From: Benzoatithermus flavus
GTDB taxonomy: Bacteria > Pseudomonadota > Alphaproteobacteria > Geminicoccales > Geminicoccaceae
Direction: 5' to 3'
Length of the DNA: 64,000 nucleotides
NCBI RefSeq assembly: GCF_037908215.1
Contig: NZ_JBBLZC010000006.1
Coordinates: 124,001 to 188,000 of the forward strand
Position numbers and translations under genes: made by a program
The notes under the pieces: model-generated
Database searches by the model: none
Seen by the model: only the letters and a program-made list of their open reading frames with translations
Told to the model about the DNA's origin: nothing
Part shown: piece by piece, positions 23,086 to 32,734 of the stretch
How positions within the stretch are numbered: the first letter of the stretch is position 1
How the letters are laid out: the number at the start of each line of letters is the position of its first letter

Positions 23086-23104
23086 TGACCGTTCGTTCAA
23101 GAAC
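23086..23104. promoter_or_regulatory. Putative TetR operator upstream of its own gene
   Basis: TGACCGTTCGTTCAAGAAC, with the inverted repeat GTTC-N6-GAAC, 36 nt upstream of the tetR start codon. It is the partner of the 22430-22448 site and suggests autoregulation. Confidence 0.6.
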
Positions 23105-23127
23105 CGACTCCGACGCATGGCCGGGTT

Positions 23128-23164
23128 GCGAAAAGAAAGGTGGCGGCCCGAACGGGCCGCCACC
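23128..23164 (-). terminator. Intrinsic terminator of the molybdenum hydroxylase operon
   Basis: Perfect 12-bp arms (23139-23150 / 23153-23164) with an AA loop. On the minus strand they are followed by TTTCTTTTC. It lies 20 nt past the stop of the large subunit. Confidence 0.85.
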
Positions 23165-23183
23165 GCTTCCGGACCGCGCGGGC

Positions 23184-25484
23184 TCAGATCGCCTTCAGAT
23201 CCTCGTGGACGATCGGCAGGCTGCGGATGCGCTTGCCGGTCGCGGCGAAGATGGCGTTGCACAAGGCAGGCGCAAAGGGCGGCACGCCGGGCTCGCCCAC
23301 GCCGCCCGGAGGTGCTTCGCTCTCGACCAGATGCACTTCGATCCGCCGCGGCGCGTTCGCCATGCGCGCCACCGGATAGTCGTGGAAATTGCTCTGCTGG
23401 ATGGCGCCGTCCTTGGCCGTGATCTCGCCGAAGAAGGCAGCGCTCAGCGCGTAGATGCAGGCACCTTCCATCTGCGCCTTCACCCGGTCGGGGTTGACGA
23501 CCGTGCCGGCATCGACCGCCATCACCACGCGCGGGATGTGGACCGTACCGTCCGGCGCCACCTCGGTCTCGACCACGGTCGCGACGTAGGTGAGGAAGCT
23601 GCGGTGCGCGGCGATGCCCATCCCGCGTCTGGGCCCGAGCGGCTGCCCCCAGCGCGCCTTCTCGGCGGCGAGCTTCACGACGTGCGCGAGCCGGCCGGTG
23701 TCAACGGGGTAGATCTCGACCGAGCCGTCGTAGTTGAAGTAGTCGGCGACACCGCCCTGCGTGAGATCGATATGGCGCGGCGGGCCGATCAGCTCGAGGA
23801 GATACTCGACCCGGTCGCGGTTGCCGGCGGCCACGGCGAGCTCGTCGACGAAGCTGCCGATGGCGAAGGCGTGGAAGATGTTCTGCACCGAGCGCTTCCA
23901 GCCGATGCGCACGTGCACGTCGGCCTCGCCCGCCTCGAGGCGGATGTTCGGGATGGCGTAGGGCAGGTCGGTGAGGCCGAAATCGAGCTCCCAGCCCCAG
24001 GGCAGGCGCTGGGTCTGGTCGAAGATCGACATGATGGGCGGGAACACGGTGCGGTGATGCCAGGCGACCGGCTTGCCGTCGGCGCCCAGGGCGGCGCGGA
24101 CGGTCTGCGCCGCGGCGGCGTGATAGTAGCCGTTCCTGATGTCGTCCTCGCGGCTCCAGGTGACCTTGACCGGGGCACCCACGGCCTTGGAGACGAAGGC
24201 GGCCTCGGCGCCGAAGTCGGGCTTGGACTTGCGGCCGAAGGCGCCGCCCAGGAGGGTGACGTGCGCCGTGACGTTCGCGGCGTCCATGCCGATCGCGGCG
24301 GCGGCGGTCTTGCGCAGCGCCTGCGCGTCCTGACAGCAGGCCCAGACCTCGGCCCGGTCGTCCCGCACGTCGGCGACGGCGGCCGGGACCTCCATCGGCG
24401 CATGGACGAAGTGCGGACTCCAGTAGGCCGCCTCCACCACCTTCAGGCTCCTGTCGGCGAAGGCGGCATCGACGTCGCCCTCGACCCGGCGCACCTTGCC
24501 CGGTTTCGTCGCCGTGGTCTCGAGCGCCTTGCGGTAGGCGCTGGATTCGTAGACCGCGTGGGGCCCGGGATCCCACTGGATCTTCAGACGCTTCCTGCCC
24601 TCCATGGCGGCCCAGGTGTTGCTCGCGACCACGGCGAGACCACCCAGAGCCTGGAACTCGACCGGCTCCTTGGGCGGCGGGATCTCCACGACCCGCTCCA
24701 CCCCCGGCACCTTCAGGGCCTCGCTCGCGTCGTAGGACACGAGCCTGCCGAGCAGCACCGGGCAGCGCTGGATCGAGGCGTACTTCATGCCGGGAAGCCG
24801 CACGTCGATACCATAGACCGCCCGGCCGTGGGTGATGTCGTCGAGATCGACCTGGCGCATCGGCTTGCCGATGTAGCGCCAGTCCTTGCGGGGCTTCAGC
24901 TTCAGCTCCTCGGGCCGCGGCACCGGCAGCTCGGCCGCGATGGGCGCCAGCTCGCCGAATCCGGCCTTCCTGCCCGTCGCGACCTCGACGAAGCCCTCGC
25001 CCTGCTTCTCGCGCCGGACATGCACGACCTCGTGGTTGCGCGCCCGGCACTCGGAGACGTCGACGCCCCAGCTCTTCGCAGCCGCCTGCTCCAGCATCAT
25101 CCGCGCCGCGGCGCCGAACTCGCGCATGCGCTGGAAGTTCTTGACCACGCTGCGCGAGCCGTCGGTGTACTGGTCGCCGTATTTCTCGTCGCCCTCGGCT
25201 TGGGTGACGACGATGCGGTTCCAGTCCGCCTCGAGCTCGTCGGCGAGGAGCTGGGCCAGGCCCGTGCGGATGCCCTGGCCCATGTCGGAGCGGTGCGCGG
25301 TGAGCGTCACCGTGCCGTCGATGCCGATCGAGACGAACAGGTTGGGGGCGAAGGGTGTCGGCAGGTTGGGGACCGCGAGCGCGCGGCCCGACGCCAGGAA
25401 TTCGCCGCCCAGGACGAACGTGGCGGAGCCGGCAGCAATGCCCCTCAGCACGCCGCGGCGGCTGAGATTGACGATGGCGCGCAT
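23184..25484 (-). CDS. Molybdenum hydroxylase large subunit (isoquinoline 1-oxidoreductase IorB-like)
   Basis: 766 residues. The twin-arginine signal SRRGVLRGIAAG suggests export of the folded enzyme. The fold is that of the aldehyde oxidase/xanthine dehydrogenase molybdopterin subunit (LTAHRSDMGQGIRTGLAQLL, VTLLGGAFGRKSKPDFGAEA), and the catalytic Glu731 lies in GVGEPGVPP. These enzymes hydroxylate N-heterocycles or oxidise aldehydes, passing electrons through the 2Fe-2S partner encoded 1 nt upstream. No FAD subunit is present, as expected for the IorAB type. Substrate unknown. Confidence 0.9.
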   Translation of the reverse strand: MRAIVNLSRRGVLRGIAAGSATFVLGGEFLASGRALAVPNLPTPFAPNLFVSIGIDGTVTLTAHRSDMGQGIRTGLAQLLADELEADWNRIVVTQAEGDEKYGDQYTDGSRSVVKNFQRMREFGAAARMMLEQAAAKSWGVDVSECRARNHEVVHVRREKQGEGFVEVATGRKAGFGELAPIAAELPVPRPEELKLKPRKDWRYIGKPMRQVDLDDITHGRAVYGIDVRLPGMKYASIQRCPVLLGRLVSYDASEALKVPGVERVVEIPPPKEPVEFQALGGLAVVASNTWAAMEGRKRLKIQWDPGPHAVYESSAYRKALETTATKPGKVRRVEGDVDAAFADRSLKVVEAAYWSPHFVHAPMEVPAAVADVRDDRAEVWACCQDAQALRKTAAAAIGMDAANVTAHVTLLGGAFGRKSKPDFGAEAAFVSKAVGAPVKVTWSREDDIRNGYYHAAAAQTVRAALGADGKPVAWHHRTVFPPIMSIFDQTQRLPWGWELDFGLTDLPYAIPNIRLEAGEADVHVRIGWKRSVQNIFHAFAIGSFVDELAVAAGNRDRVEYLLELIGPPRHIDLTQGGVADYFNYDGSVEIYPVDTGRLAHVVKLAAEKARWGQPLGPRRGMGIAAHRSFLTYVATVVETEVAPDGTVHIPRVVMAVDAGTVVNPDRVKAQMEGACIYALSAAFFGEITAKDGAIQQSNFHDYPVARMANAPRRIEVHLVESEAPPGGVGEPGVPPFAPALCNAIFAATGKRIRSLPIVHEDLKAI

Positions 25485-25485
25485 G

Positions 25486-25935
25486 TCAGATGGCCTCCGC
25501 TGCCGCCTTGATCGCCGTGCGGATGCGCGTGTAGGTGCCGCAGCGGCAGATGTTGGTCATGACTGCGTCGATCTCGGCGTCGGTGGGTTTGGGGTGCTCC
25601 TTCAGGAGAGCCGCCGCCGCCATGATCTGGCCGCTCTGGCAGTAGCCGCATTGGGGCACGTCGTGCTCGGCCCAGGCCTTCTGCACCGGATGGTCGCCGT
25701 TGGCCCCCAGCCCTTCGATGGTGGTGACGGCGCCGGTGACGCTACCGACCGGGACGCTGCACGAGCGGGTCGCGGCCCCGTCGATGTGGACCGTGCAGGC
25801 GCCGCACTGGGCGATGCCGCAGCCGTACTTGGTGCCCGTGAGGCCGATGACGTCCCTGATCACCCAAAGAAGCGGCATCTCGGGCGGCACGTCGATCTCG
25901 TGCCGTACGCCGTTCACGACAAGGCTCACTGTCAC
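25486..25935 (-). CDS. 2Fe-2S subunit of the molybdenum hydroxylase (IorA-like)
   Basis: 149 residues. The plant-ferredoxin-type cluster ligands are in YGCGIAQCGACTVHIDG with a fourth Cys following, and the second cluster is in QCGYCQSGQIM plus ICRCGTYTRI. It relays electrons from the molybdenum centre. The start is GTG 25935, supported by GGGAGG 6 nt upstream; an ATG at 25968 would add 11 residues without such a site. Operon with the large subunit. Confidence 0.9.
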   Translation of the reverse strand: MTVSLVVNGVRHEIDVPPEMPLLWVIRDVIGLTGTKYGCGIAQCGACTVHIDGAATRSCSVPVGSVTGAVTTIEGLGANGDHPVQKAWAEHDVPQCGYCQSGQIMAAAALLKEHPKPTDAEIDAVMTNICRCGTYTRIRTAIKAAAEAI

Positions 25936-26097
25936 GTCGTTGCCTCCCTTTGTATGTTCAATGAGCATTTCAGCACGCGGCGTGTTCAGCCACAATATGG
26001 AGTCGGCACCATAGCCGATGTGAAAAGCTCGTATCGGTGCGGAGATAGCGGACCATCGGCTGGATTCCCGCAAGCGAGCTGCCGTGAAGGACACACC

Positions 26098-27270
26098 ATG
26101 CTCATTGCCGACCTGGCCGCCTGGCTCGTCGAGGAGAGCGAGCGCCGCGGGGAGCTTTCGTCTCTCTTCGAGGGCTTCTGCACCCGGCTCGATGCGGCCG
26201 GGCTCGGGCTCTGGCGGACGACGCTGGGCCTCGAGACGCTGCATCCCGAGCTCAGCGGCATCATGCTCCGCTGGCACCCGCAGGCGGGCATGCTCGAGCC
26301 GCGCAAGACCCCGCGCGCCGGCGTCCTCGCGAGCGAGAGCTACCTGCGCAGCCCGGTCAAGGTCGTGGACGACACGGGCCGGCCGTTCCGCTGGCGCGCC
26401 GGCGAGCCCATGCTCGGGATGCCGCTGCTCGCGGAGCTCGCCGGGGAGGGGGTCACCGACTACGTGATGCTGCCGCTGCCGTTCCTCGACGGCTCGCGCA
26501 CGGCGGTGATGTCCTTCGCCACGCGTGCGCCGGGCGGGTTCACGGCCGAGCACTATCGAACGCTGGCGCAGGCGGCGCGCCTCTTCAGCCCCTGGGCGGA
26601 GCGGGTGCTCCTGCGCAAGATCGCACTCGGCCTGCTCGAGGCCTATGTCGGCCCGGCGGCCGGGCGGCGCGTCTACGACGGGCAGATCGAACGCGGCGAC
26701 GTGGAGACGATCACGGCCGCGATCCTGTGCTGCGACCTGCGCGGCTTCACGGCACTCTCGGACCGGCTGCCGCGCCGCGAGGTCGTGGGCCTTTTGAACC
26801 GCTGGTTCGAGGTGACGGGCGCGGCGATCGAAGGCGAGGGCGGTGAGATCCTGAAGTTCATGGGCGACGGCCTGCTCGCCGTGTTCCCGATCGAGGGCGA
26901 GCCGGCCGCAACCTGCGGGCGAGCACTCCTGGCGGCCGAGGCGGCACTCGCGGGCACGGCAGCGCTCGACCCCGAGCTCGTGGCCGCAGGCCACCACACG
27001 CTGCGCTTCGGCGTCGGGCTCCATCGCGGCGACGTCGAGCTCGGCAATATCGGCACGCGCACCCGCCTCGACTTCACGGTGATCGGCCCCGCCGTCAACA
27101 TGGCGAGCCGGCTCGAGAGCCTCACGAAGGAGCTCGGCGAGCCGGTCGTCGCCTCGGCCGCGTTCGCGGCGGCGGTGGGGCGCCGGATGCGGCCCCTGGG
27201 CTCCTACCGTTTGCGCGGGATCGCCGAGCCGGTGGCGGTGTTCGGCCTCGAAGGACCCGCTTTCGCCTGA
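26098..27270 (+). CDS. Class III adenylate/guanylate cyclase domain protein
   Basis: 390 residues. The N-terminal half (about 1-190) is a GAF-like or unclassified sensory region. The C-terminal half is a class III cyclase: AILCCDLRGFTALSDRLPRR with the first metal Asp, GGEILKFMGDGLLAVFP with the second, and GVGLHRGDVELGNIG. It likely makes cAMP. No membrane segment was seen. It is divergent from the molybdenum hydroxylase operon; the 160-nt gap holds no recognised operator. The activating signal is unknown. Confidence 0.88.
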   Translation: MLIADLAAWLVEESERRGELSSLFEGFCTRLDAAGLGLWRTTLGLETLHPELSGIMLRWHPQAGMLEPRKTPRAGVLASESYLRSPVKVVDDTGRPFRWRAGEPMLGMPLLAELAGEGVTDYVMLPLPFLDGSRTAVMSFATRAPGGFTAEHYRTLAQAARLFSPWAERVLLRKIALGLLEAYVGPAAGRRVYDGQIERGDVETITAAILCCDLRGFTALSDRLPRREVVGLLNRWFEVTGAAIEGEGGEILKFMGDGLLAVFPIEGEPAATCGRALLAAEAALAGTAALDPELVAAGHHTLRFGVGLHRGDVELGNIGTRTRLDFTVIGPAVNMASRLESLTKELGEPVVASAAFAAAVGRRMRPLGSYRLRGIAEPVAVFGLEGPAFA

Positions 27271-27294
27271 GCGGGTCCCGCGGGCGGGAAGGAC

Positions 27295-27708
27295 TCAGGG
27301 TGCGGGACTCGCCAGCGGCTTGCCCTTCTCGACGACGTAGGTGACGATGACCCGGCTCGGGCGGTCGCCGGTGCCGCGCGCGTTGTGGACCTTGCCCGCC
27401 GGAATGATCCAACTGTCGCCCGGCCCCAGGGTTCTGGGCGGCATGCCTTCGACCTCGAGCACGCTGGTGCCTTCGATCTGGTAGCCGAGCTCGGTGCCCG
27501 GGTGGGTGTGCCGTCCGCTCTCCACGCCGGGCGGCACCTCGACCAGGACGACGAGGCCTTCGCGGCCCGTGAGATCGGCGAGGTCCGCCTTCTGCAGGAC
27601 GGTGCGCTTGAACGGCAGCGGCTGAACGTCGGCGGCCGATACGGGAGCGCTCAAGATGGCCGTCGTGGCCACGAGACCGAGCCCGAGGAGAGTGCTACGG
27701 ATCGTCAT
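27295..27708 (-). CDS. Exported cupin-domain protein
   Basis: 137 residues with a signal peptide (cleavage near VSAAD). A single cupin domain has the two classic motifs, GVESGRHTHPGTELGYQIEG and PGDSWIIPAGKVHNARG, which provide His/Glu metal ligands. Likely a periplasmic metal-binding protein; substrate unknown. It starts 36 nt past the stop of no neighbour on its strand and is convergent with the cyclase, so probably its own unit. Confidence 0.85.
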   Translation of the reverse strand: MTIRSTLLGLGLVATTAILSAPVSAADVQPLPFKRTVLQKADLADLTGREGLVVLVEVPPGVESGRHTHPGTELGYQIEGTSVLEVEGMPPRTLGPGDSWIIPAGKVHNARGTGDRPSRVIVTYVVEKGKPLASPAP

Positions 27709-27803
27709 GGTTCCTGGCTCCATCGAACGGGAACGGGAATGCTCGCAGGCCCATGGCGAGAGCGCTAGGACGTGCCCGTCACAGAAGGGGCGTTTTCTAC
27801 CGC

Positions 27804-29768
27804 TCATCGTTCCGGCAGGCCCGCCTTGCGCAAGCCCTCGACGATCCGCTGGTACTGGGCGAGGAACACGGGATTGTCGGACCAGCCCTCGTGCTGCCAG
27901 CGCTCGACGGTGTAGCCCGGCATGACGCGGCGCAGCTCGGCCACGGCGGCCCGGGCCTCGTCCATTCGCCCGGTCCAGGCATAGGCCGAGGCGAGATCGA
28001 CATAAGCGACCCAGTAGTTGGACCTGCTGCACCAGGCGATGGCGGCCTCGTCCTGGGCGAGGTGGGTGTGAGCGTGGCAGATGCCGAAATACCACAAGCT
28101 CAGGAGGGGATCGCGCGGGCTGAGGCGGAGTGCGGTCTCGAGCGGGGCGAAGGCCTCCTCGGCACGGCCGGCGCGGACCAGTGCCCGGCCGATATTGCCG
28201 TAGGCCGGCGCCAGATCGCGGTTGCTCGCGATCGCGGCCTGGTACTCGGCGATGGCGGGGTCGAAATCCTTCCGCGCCATCAGGATGTCGCCCCGGACAT
28301 AGTGCGCCATGGCGTGGTTCGGCGCTCGCGCGAGCACCTGTGCCACCAGCGCCTCGGCGCGGTCCAGATCCTCCTTCGGGGTCGGGCTCCAGCGGCTGTT
28401 GACCCGCGTGGAAAGCGTGCGGGCGAGGCCGACCAGAGCCTGGGACAGCCCGGGATCGATGCGCAGCGCCGCCTCGAACAGATCCTGCGCTCTTTGGAGC
28501 TGCTCCGCCGAGAGGGGCTGGTTCAGGACCGACCAGGCGCGCATGGCGAGATCGACGGCATCGGGGTCGTTCGGCCGCTCCGCCGCCACGCGGCGGCTCT
28601 CGGCGTCGGTCAGCTCGAGATCGAGCGTGCGGGCGAGGCGGCCGGTGATCGCGTCCTGCAGCTCCATCGACCGGGTCCAGTCGCCCTCGATCCGGTCGGC
28701 CCACACCTCGCCGCCGGTCGCGGCGTCGATGAGCTGCACGTTGACCCGGACCTGGCTGCCGGCCCGGCGCAGGCTGCCGGTGAGGACGTAGCGCACCCCG
28801 AGCTCGCGGCCGACCTGCTTCGGGTCCGAAGGCCTGCCCTTGTAGGCGAAGGCGGTGCTGGAGGCGATGACGAAGCTGCCGTCGATGCGGGCAAGATCGG
28901 TGATGAGGTCGTCGGTGATGCCGTCGGCGAAATATTCCTGCTCGGGATCGCCGCCGAGATTGGCGAAAGGCAGCACCGCGATGGACAGGCGGGGGGCCGG
29001 GACGGGTGCCGTCGGGCTTCCGGGCGGCAAGATGGTGGCGGGTGCCGCAGGAACGGCCGGGGGAGGACGTTCCAGCCGCCACGCCGCGGCGGAGGCGGCG
29101 AGGACTCCAGCGCAAGTCACGGCGAGGAAAAGAGGCCGGCGGCCCGGCAGCCACCGGTGCGCCACGGCGGCCGCGGCGGGCTCCCGAGGCGGCAGGGTGG
29201 TCAGGGCGGCAGCCGGCAGGGCATAGACATGGACCGGGCGCGCGATGCTCTTCACCGTCTTTTCGCCCCGATCCTCGAACGGGTAGGGCAGCCGGTCGCG
29301 CACCTGCTCGCGGACGATGGCGGAGACGCAGATCCCGCCCGGCTCGGCCAGCCCTTCGAGACGTGCCGCGACGTTGACGTCGTCGCCCAGGATGTCGCGG
29401 CCGTCGGCGATGACGTCGCCGACATGGATGCCGATGCGAAAGCGGATGCGCTCGTCCTCGGGCCGGTCGAGGTCGCGCTGCGCCATGGCGCGCTGGATCT
29501 CGACCGCCGTCTCGACCGCGCCGACGACGGAGGGGAACTCGACCAGGGCGCCGTCGCCCATCAGCTTGACGATCCGGCCGCCGTGGCCGGCGATGGCGGG
29601 CTCGATCAGCTCCTTGCGCACCGCCTTGAGCCGGCGGATGGCGCCGCGCTCGTCGGCCCGGGTCAGGCGCGCATAGCCCACCACGTCCGCCGTGAGCACG
29701 GCGGCGAGCCGGCGGTCGGTGCGCAGAGCGGCCAAAGGCCTCGTCCTTCGCGTTGGCTCCCGTGCCAT
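27804..29768 (-). CDS. Adenylate cyclase with TolB-like and TPR domains
   Basis: 654 residues. Domain order: class III cyclase (about 20-190; VLTADVVGYARLTRADE, GRIVKLMGDGALVEF), one transmembrane helix (about 212-230), a TolB/FlgO-like domain (ADGITDDLITDLARIDG, GVRYVLTGSLRRAGSQVRVN), then C-terminal tetratricopeptide repeats. This architecture is common in Hyphomicrobiales and Rhodospirillales. The cyclase faces the cytoplasm, and the TolB-like and TPR parts probably face the periplasm. It is the second cyclase within 4 kb. Signal unknown. Confidence 0.9.
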   Translation of the reverse strand: MAREPTRRTRPLAALRTDRRLAAVLTADVVGYARLTRADERGAIRRLKAVRKELIEPAIAGHGGRIVKLMGDGALVEFPSVVGAVETAVEIQRAMAQRDLDRPEDERIRFRIGIHVGDVIADGRDILGDDVNVAARLEGLAEPGGICVSAIVREQVRDRLPYPFEDRGEKTVKSIARPVHVYALPAAALTTLPPREPAAAAVAHRWLPGRRPLFLAVTCAGVLAASAAAWRLERPPPAVPAAPATILPPGSPTAPVPAPRLSIAVLPFANLGGDPEQEYFADGITDDLITDLARIDGSFVIASSTAFAYKGRPSDPKQVGRELGVRYVLTGSLRRAGSQVRVNVQLIDAATGGEVWADRIEGDWTRSMELQDAITGRLARTLDLELTDAESRRVAAERPNDPDAVDLAMRAWSVLNQPLSAEQLQRAQDLFEAALRIDPGLSQALVGLARTLSTRVNSRWSPTPKEDLDRAEALVAQVLARAPNHAMAHYVRGDILMARKDFDPAIAEYQAAIASNRDLAPAYGNIGRALVRAGRAEEAFAPLETALRLSPRDPLLSLWYFGICHAHTHLAQDEAAIAWCSRSNYWVAYVDLASAYAWTGRMDEARAAVAELRRVMPGYTVERWQHEGWSDNPVFLAQYQRIVEGLRKAGLPER

Positions 29769-29836
29769 CCCAGAATAGACTGGCGAGGAATGTCGCGCGA
29801 GTTGGAACTGGCACCGCTGCCGTTCGTTGCTGCATC

Positions 29837-30721
29837 ATGCGCGTGACCGTCATCCACAACCCGTCGGCCGGCGACGGGGATCTCTCGCGGGACGATCTTC
29901 TGGAGCTCGTCTGGCAGGCCGGCCTCACGCCGACCTATGGCGAGGCCAAGGACCCGCAGCTCGCCGCGCTGCTCCGCCAGCCGGCGGAGTTCGTGGCCGC
30001 GGCCGGTGGCGATGGGACCGTGGCGAAGCTCGTTCTGGCACTCGAGGACCGGAGCGTGCCGGTCGCGATCCTGCCGGCTGGTACTGCCAACAACATCGCC
30101 CGCTCGTTCGGGATCGGCGGGCCGGCGCCGATCGTGATCGACGGCTGGGCCGGTGCCATGCGGCGGCGCCTCAGGGTCGGACATGCCGCGGGGCCTTGGG
30201 GCTCCGAGAGGTTCGTCGAGGCGGTCGGGATCGGCGCTCTCGCCGCTGCCATGGCGGCCGCTGCCGGGATGCCGGCGCCGACGGGCGAGCGGATGGCGCG
30301 GGCGCGCGAGGCACTGCGGCGAGCGCTGGAAGAGGCGCGACCGCTCGAGGCGGCGGTGACGATCGACGGCGAGGCGCTACCCGGTGATCTCCTGCTCGTC
30401 GAGGTCATGAACATTCCTTATGCCGGCTCGGGGCTGAAGCTGGCGCCGCAGGCGGATCCGGGCGACGAGCTCCTCGACGTGGTGGCGCTCGAGGCAGGGC
30501 AGCGCGGGGCGATGCTGGCCTGGCTCGCGGAGCCGGAGCCGTCCTCGCCCGCACCGGTGAGCGTGCGGCGCGGGCGGACGGTCGGCTTCATGTGGGCCGG
30601 CGAGCCCTTGCATCTCGACGACGAGTTCCCGCGCACACCCGAGCAGCCGGGCCGGGTCGAGCTCGGGCTCGAAGCCGAGCCCGTGATCGTTCTGGTTCCT
30701 GCAGCGGCGGGGCCGGCATGA
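29837..30721 (+). CDS. Diacylglycerol/sphingosine kinase family protein
   Basis: 294 residues from ATG 29837. The DAGK catalytic domain is clear: VTVIHNPSAGDGD, the nucleotide loop AAAGGDGTVAKLV, and ILPAGTANNIARSFGI. A C-terminal beta domain (VEVMNIPYAGSGLKLAP, GDELLDVVAL) completes the fold. It would phosphorylate a lipid alcohol. The stop overlaps the next gene's start (ATGA), so the two are translationally coupled, linking it to inositol-type phosphate chemistry. Confidence 0.88.
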   Translation: MRVTVIHNPSAGDGDLSRDDLLELVWQAGLTPTYGEAKDPQLAALLRQPAEFVAAAGGDGTVAKLVLALEDRSVPVAILPAGTANNIARSFGIGGPAPIVIDGWAGAMRRRLRVGHAAGPWGSERFVEAVGIGALAAAMAAAAGMPAPTGERMARAREALRRALEEARPLEAAVTIDGEALPGDLLLVEVMNIPYAGSGLKLAPQADPGDELLDVVALEAGQRGAMLAWLAEPEPSSPAPVSVRRGRTVGFMWAGEPLHLDDEFPRTPEQPGRVELGLEAEPVIVLVPAAAGPA

Positions 30722-31548
30722 GCGGGGTCGAGCCTCTTCCGGCCACGGAGCTGGCGGCGCTCGAGCGCATGGCGGTGGAGCTCGCCGGGCTCGCCGCGGC
30801 CGAGATCACGACCGCCCTCGGGCGGACGCTGGCGGTGCGCTACAAAGGAGCGCGGCCGGGCGAGGTGGCGCCCAAGGACCCCGTCTCGGAGGTCGATCAC
30901 AAGGTCGAGGTGCTGGTGCGCGCACGGCTCGGCGAGCGCTTCCCCGAGCACGGCATCGTCGGCGAGGAGATCGACGAGCCCGTGCACGGCAGCCACGACA
31001 TCGTCTGGGTGATCGATCCGATCGACGGCACCGCCAACTTCGTCAACGGCCTGCCGCTGTTCGCGGCCGCGATCGGCGTGCTGCATCGCGGTCGGCCCGT
31101 CGCGGGTGCGCTCTGGTGCTCGACCAGCCATGCGCTCAGAGCCGGAATCTATCATGCGCGCGCGGGCGGACCGCTCGCGTTCGAGAACGAGCCTTTGGCG
31201 CAGCGCCGCAACGTGGCCTTGCGCCGGCACCTCGCCGGCGAGCCCGAAGCCACGGCGGATACCGATCTGCCCTGGGACGTGCGCAAGACCGGCTCGGCCG
31301 CGATCGAGTGCGCGTTCGTGGCGGCAGGTCTGTTGCGGGTCGCGCGCTTCGAGCGGCCCAATGTCTGGGACGTGGGCGGCGGGATAGCGCTGGTGCAAGC
31401 CGCCGACGGCGAGGTGCGGGTGCGCGAGGCCGGAGGCTGGGTGCCCTTTACGGGCTTCGGCGACCGGGAGGAGGCGCGCCGCTGGCGCCGGCCCATGATC
31501 CTGGGCGAGCGGGACGCGGTCGAGCGCTTGTGCCGCGCTCATTCCTGA
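30718..31548 (+). CDS. Inositol monophosphatase family protein
   Basis: 276 residues. Lithium-sensitive phosphatase motifs are present: the GEEIDE metal ligands, WVIDPIDGTANFVNGLP, and the late FERPNVWDVGGGIALVQAA (WDxxxG). It may act on inositol phosphate, histidinol phosphate or PAP; sequence alone does not decide. It overlaps the lipid kinase gene by 4 nt and ends 5 nt from a convergent MFS gene. Confidence 0.9.
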   Translation: MSGVEPLPATELAALERMAVELAGLAAAEITTALGRTLAVRYKGARPGEVAPKDPVSEVDHKVEVLVRARLGERFPEHGIVGEEIDEPVHGSHDIVWVIDPIDGTANFVNGLPLFAAAIGVLHRGRPVAGALWCSTSHALRAGIYHARAGGPLAFENEPLAQRRNVALRRHLAGEPEATADTDLPWDVRKTGSAAIECAFVAAGLLRVARFERPNVWDVGGGIALVQAADGEVRVREAGGWVPFTGFGDREEARRWRRPMILGERDAVERLCRAHS

Positions 31549-31552
31549 GCGC

Positions 31553-32734
31553 TTAGGCCGTGCGCTCGTGCCGGGTGGCACCGAGGTCGAGCAGGAGCGC
31601 CAGGACCAGCGCCGCTGCCCCCAGCGCGAACAGGAGGGCGTAGTCGCCGCTCCGGGCGAACAGGGCCGAGAGACCGTAAGCCGCGGCGGCCTGGCCCAGC
31701 GCGAAGGCGGTGGTGGCGATGCTCCAGGCGGCGGCCCGCCGGGCCGGGTCCGCGTGCGGCAGGAGCTCGTGCACGCGGCCCAGGACCAGCGGCACCACAC
31801 CCGGAACGGAGGCACCGACGACGAGGCTGGAGACGACGAGCCAGAAGGCACCGGGCAGCAGGGCCGGCAGGGCGACGGCTGCCGCCTGCAGCAGCAGCGC
31901 CGAGCGCACGGCCAGGCGGAAGCCGATCCGGTCGGCGAGGTGGCCCGCCAGCACCGGCCCGAGAAGGGCACCGACGCCGAACAGCACCCAATAATGGGCG
32001 CCGGTCGCGAGACCCCGGCCGAGCCCGCGGGCGACGAAGTCGACGAGGAACACCATGTGCGGGACCAGGCCCACGGCGTCGAGCCCGTACACGACATAGA
32101 GCGCCTTCAGCGCCGGTCCCGGATGCGGCGCCGAGAGTGCTGCCGGCCGGACGGGCAGGGCGCCCCCCTCGGGCCAGCCGCTCCAGGCGAGCACGGTGAG
32201 GAGGAGCGAGAGGGCGCCGAGGCCGCACCAGGTCAAGGTGAGGCCCACGCGCAAGAGGAGCGGCACCAGCGTGCCGGAGGCGGCGATGCCGAGGCCCACA
32301 CCGGTGAAGATCGCGCCGCCGGCGAGCCCGCGCCGGGCGGGCGGCACGTGCGGCAGCACGGTGGGTGCCGCCAGCACCATGAGAGCGCCACCGGCGAAAC
32401 CGGCGGCGAAGCGCCAGAAGAAGAACCAGAGGAAGGGCCAGGGGCCGGCGCAGGCGAAGAAGGCCGCGGTCGCGAGCAGCATCATCGCCCGCAGGACCCG
32501 AGCGGCCGGGAACCAGCCCGCCATGCGCCGGCCGAGGAGGGCACCGGCGAGATAGCCCGCGAGGTTGGCAGCACCCAGATAGGCGGCGTCCGACGGGTCG
32601 AACCAGCCGGCGCCGATGAGAGCCGGAAGCAGGGGCGTGTAGGCGAAGCGGGCGAGCCCGATCCCGACCAGGCTCGCGCACAGGCCCGCCAGAATCGCCC
32701 GCCAGACACCGACGCTCGTGGCCTCGTGGTGCAT
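31553..32734 (-). CDS. MFS transporter, YbfB/YjiJ family
   Basis: 393 residues with twelve predicted membrane helices. It starts AILAGLCASLVGIGLARFAYTPLLP and continues LGAANLAGYLAGALLGRR, as in the YbfB/YjiJ group of major facilitator proteins. No charged substrate-site residues reveal the cargo. Divergent from the SEC-C gene. Confidence 0.88.
   Translation of the reverse strand: MHHEATSVGVWRAILAGLCASLVGIGLARFAYTPLLPALIGAGWFDPSDAAYLGAANLAGYLAGALLGRRMAGWFPAARVLRAMMLLATAAFFACAGPWPFLWFFFWRFAAGFAGGALMVLAAPTVLPHVPPARRGLAGGAIFTGVGLGIAASGTLVPLLLRVGLTLTWCGLGALSLLLTVLAWSGWPEGGALPVRPAALSAPHPGPALKALYVVYGLDAVGLVPHMVFLVDFVARGLGRGLATGAHYWVLFGVGALLGPVLAGHLADRIGFRLAVRSALLLQAAAVALPALLPGAFWLVVSSLVVGASVPGVVPLVLGRVHELLPHADPARRAAAWSIATTAFALGQAAAAYGLSALFARSGDYALLFALGAAALVLALLLDLGATRHERTA

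Noticed and set aside
22965..25511. Plus-strand 848-codon frame over the molybdenum hydroxylase gene
   Set aside because: Antisense to a clear Tat-exported large subunit with catalytic Glu; no recognisable motif.
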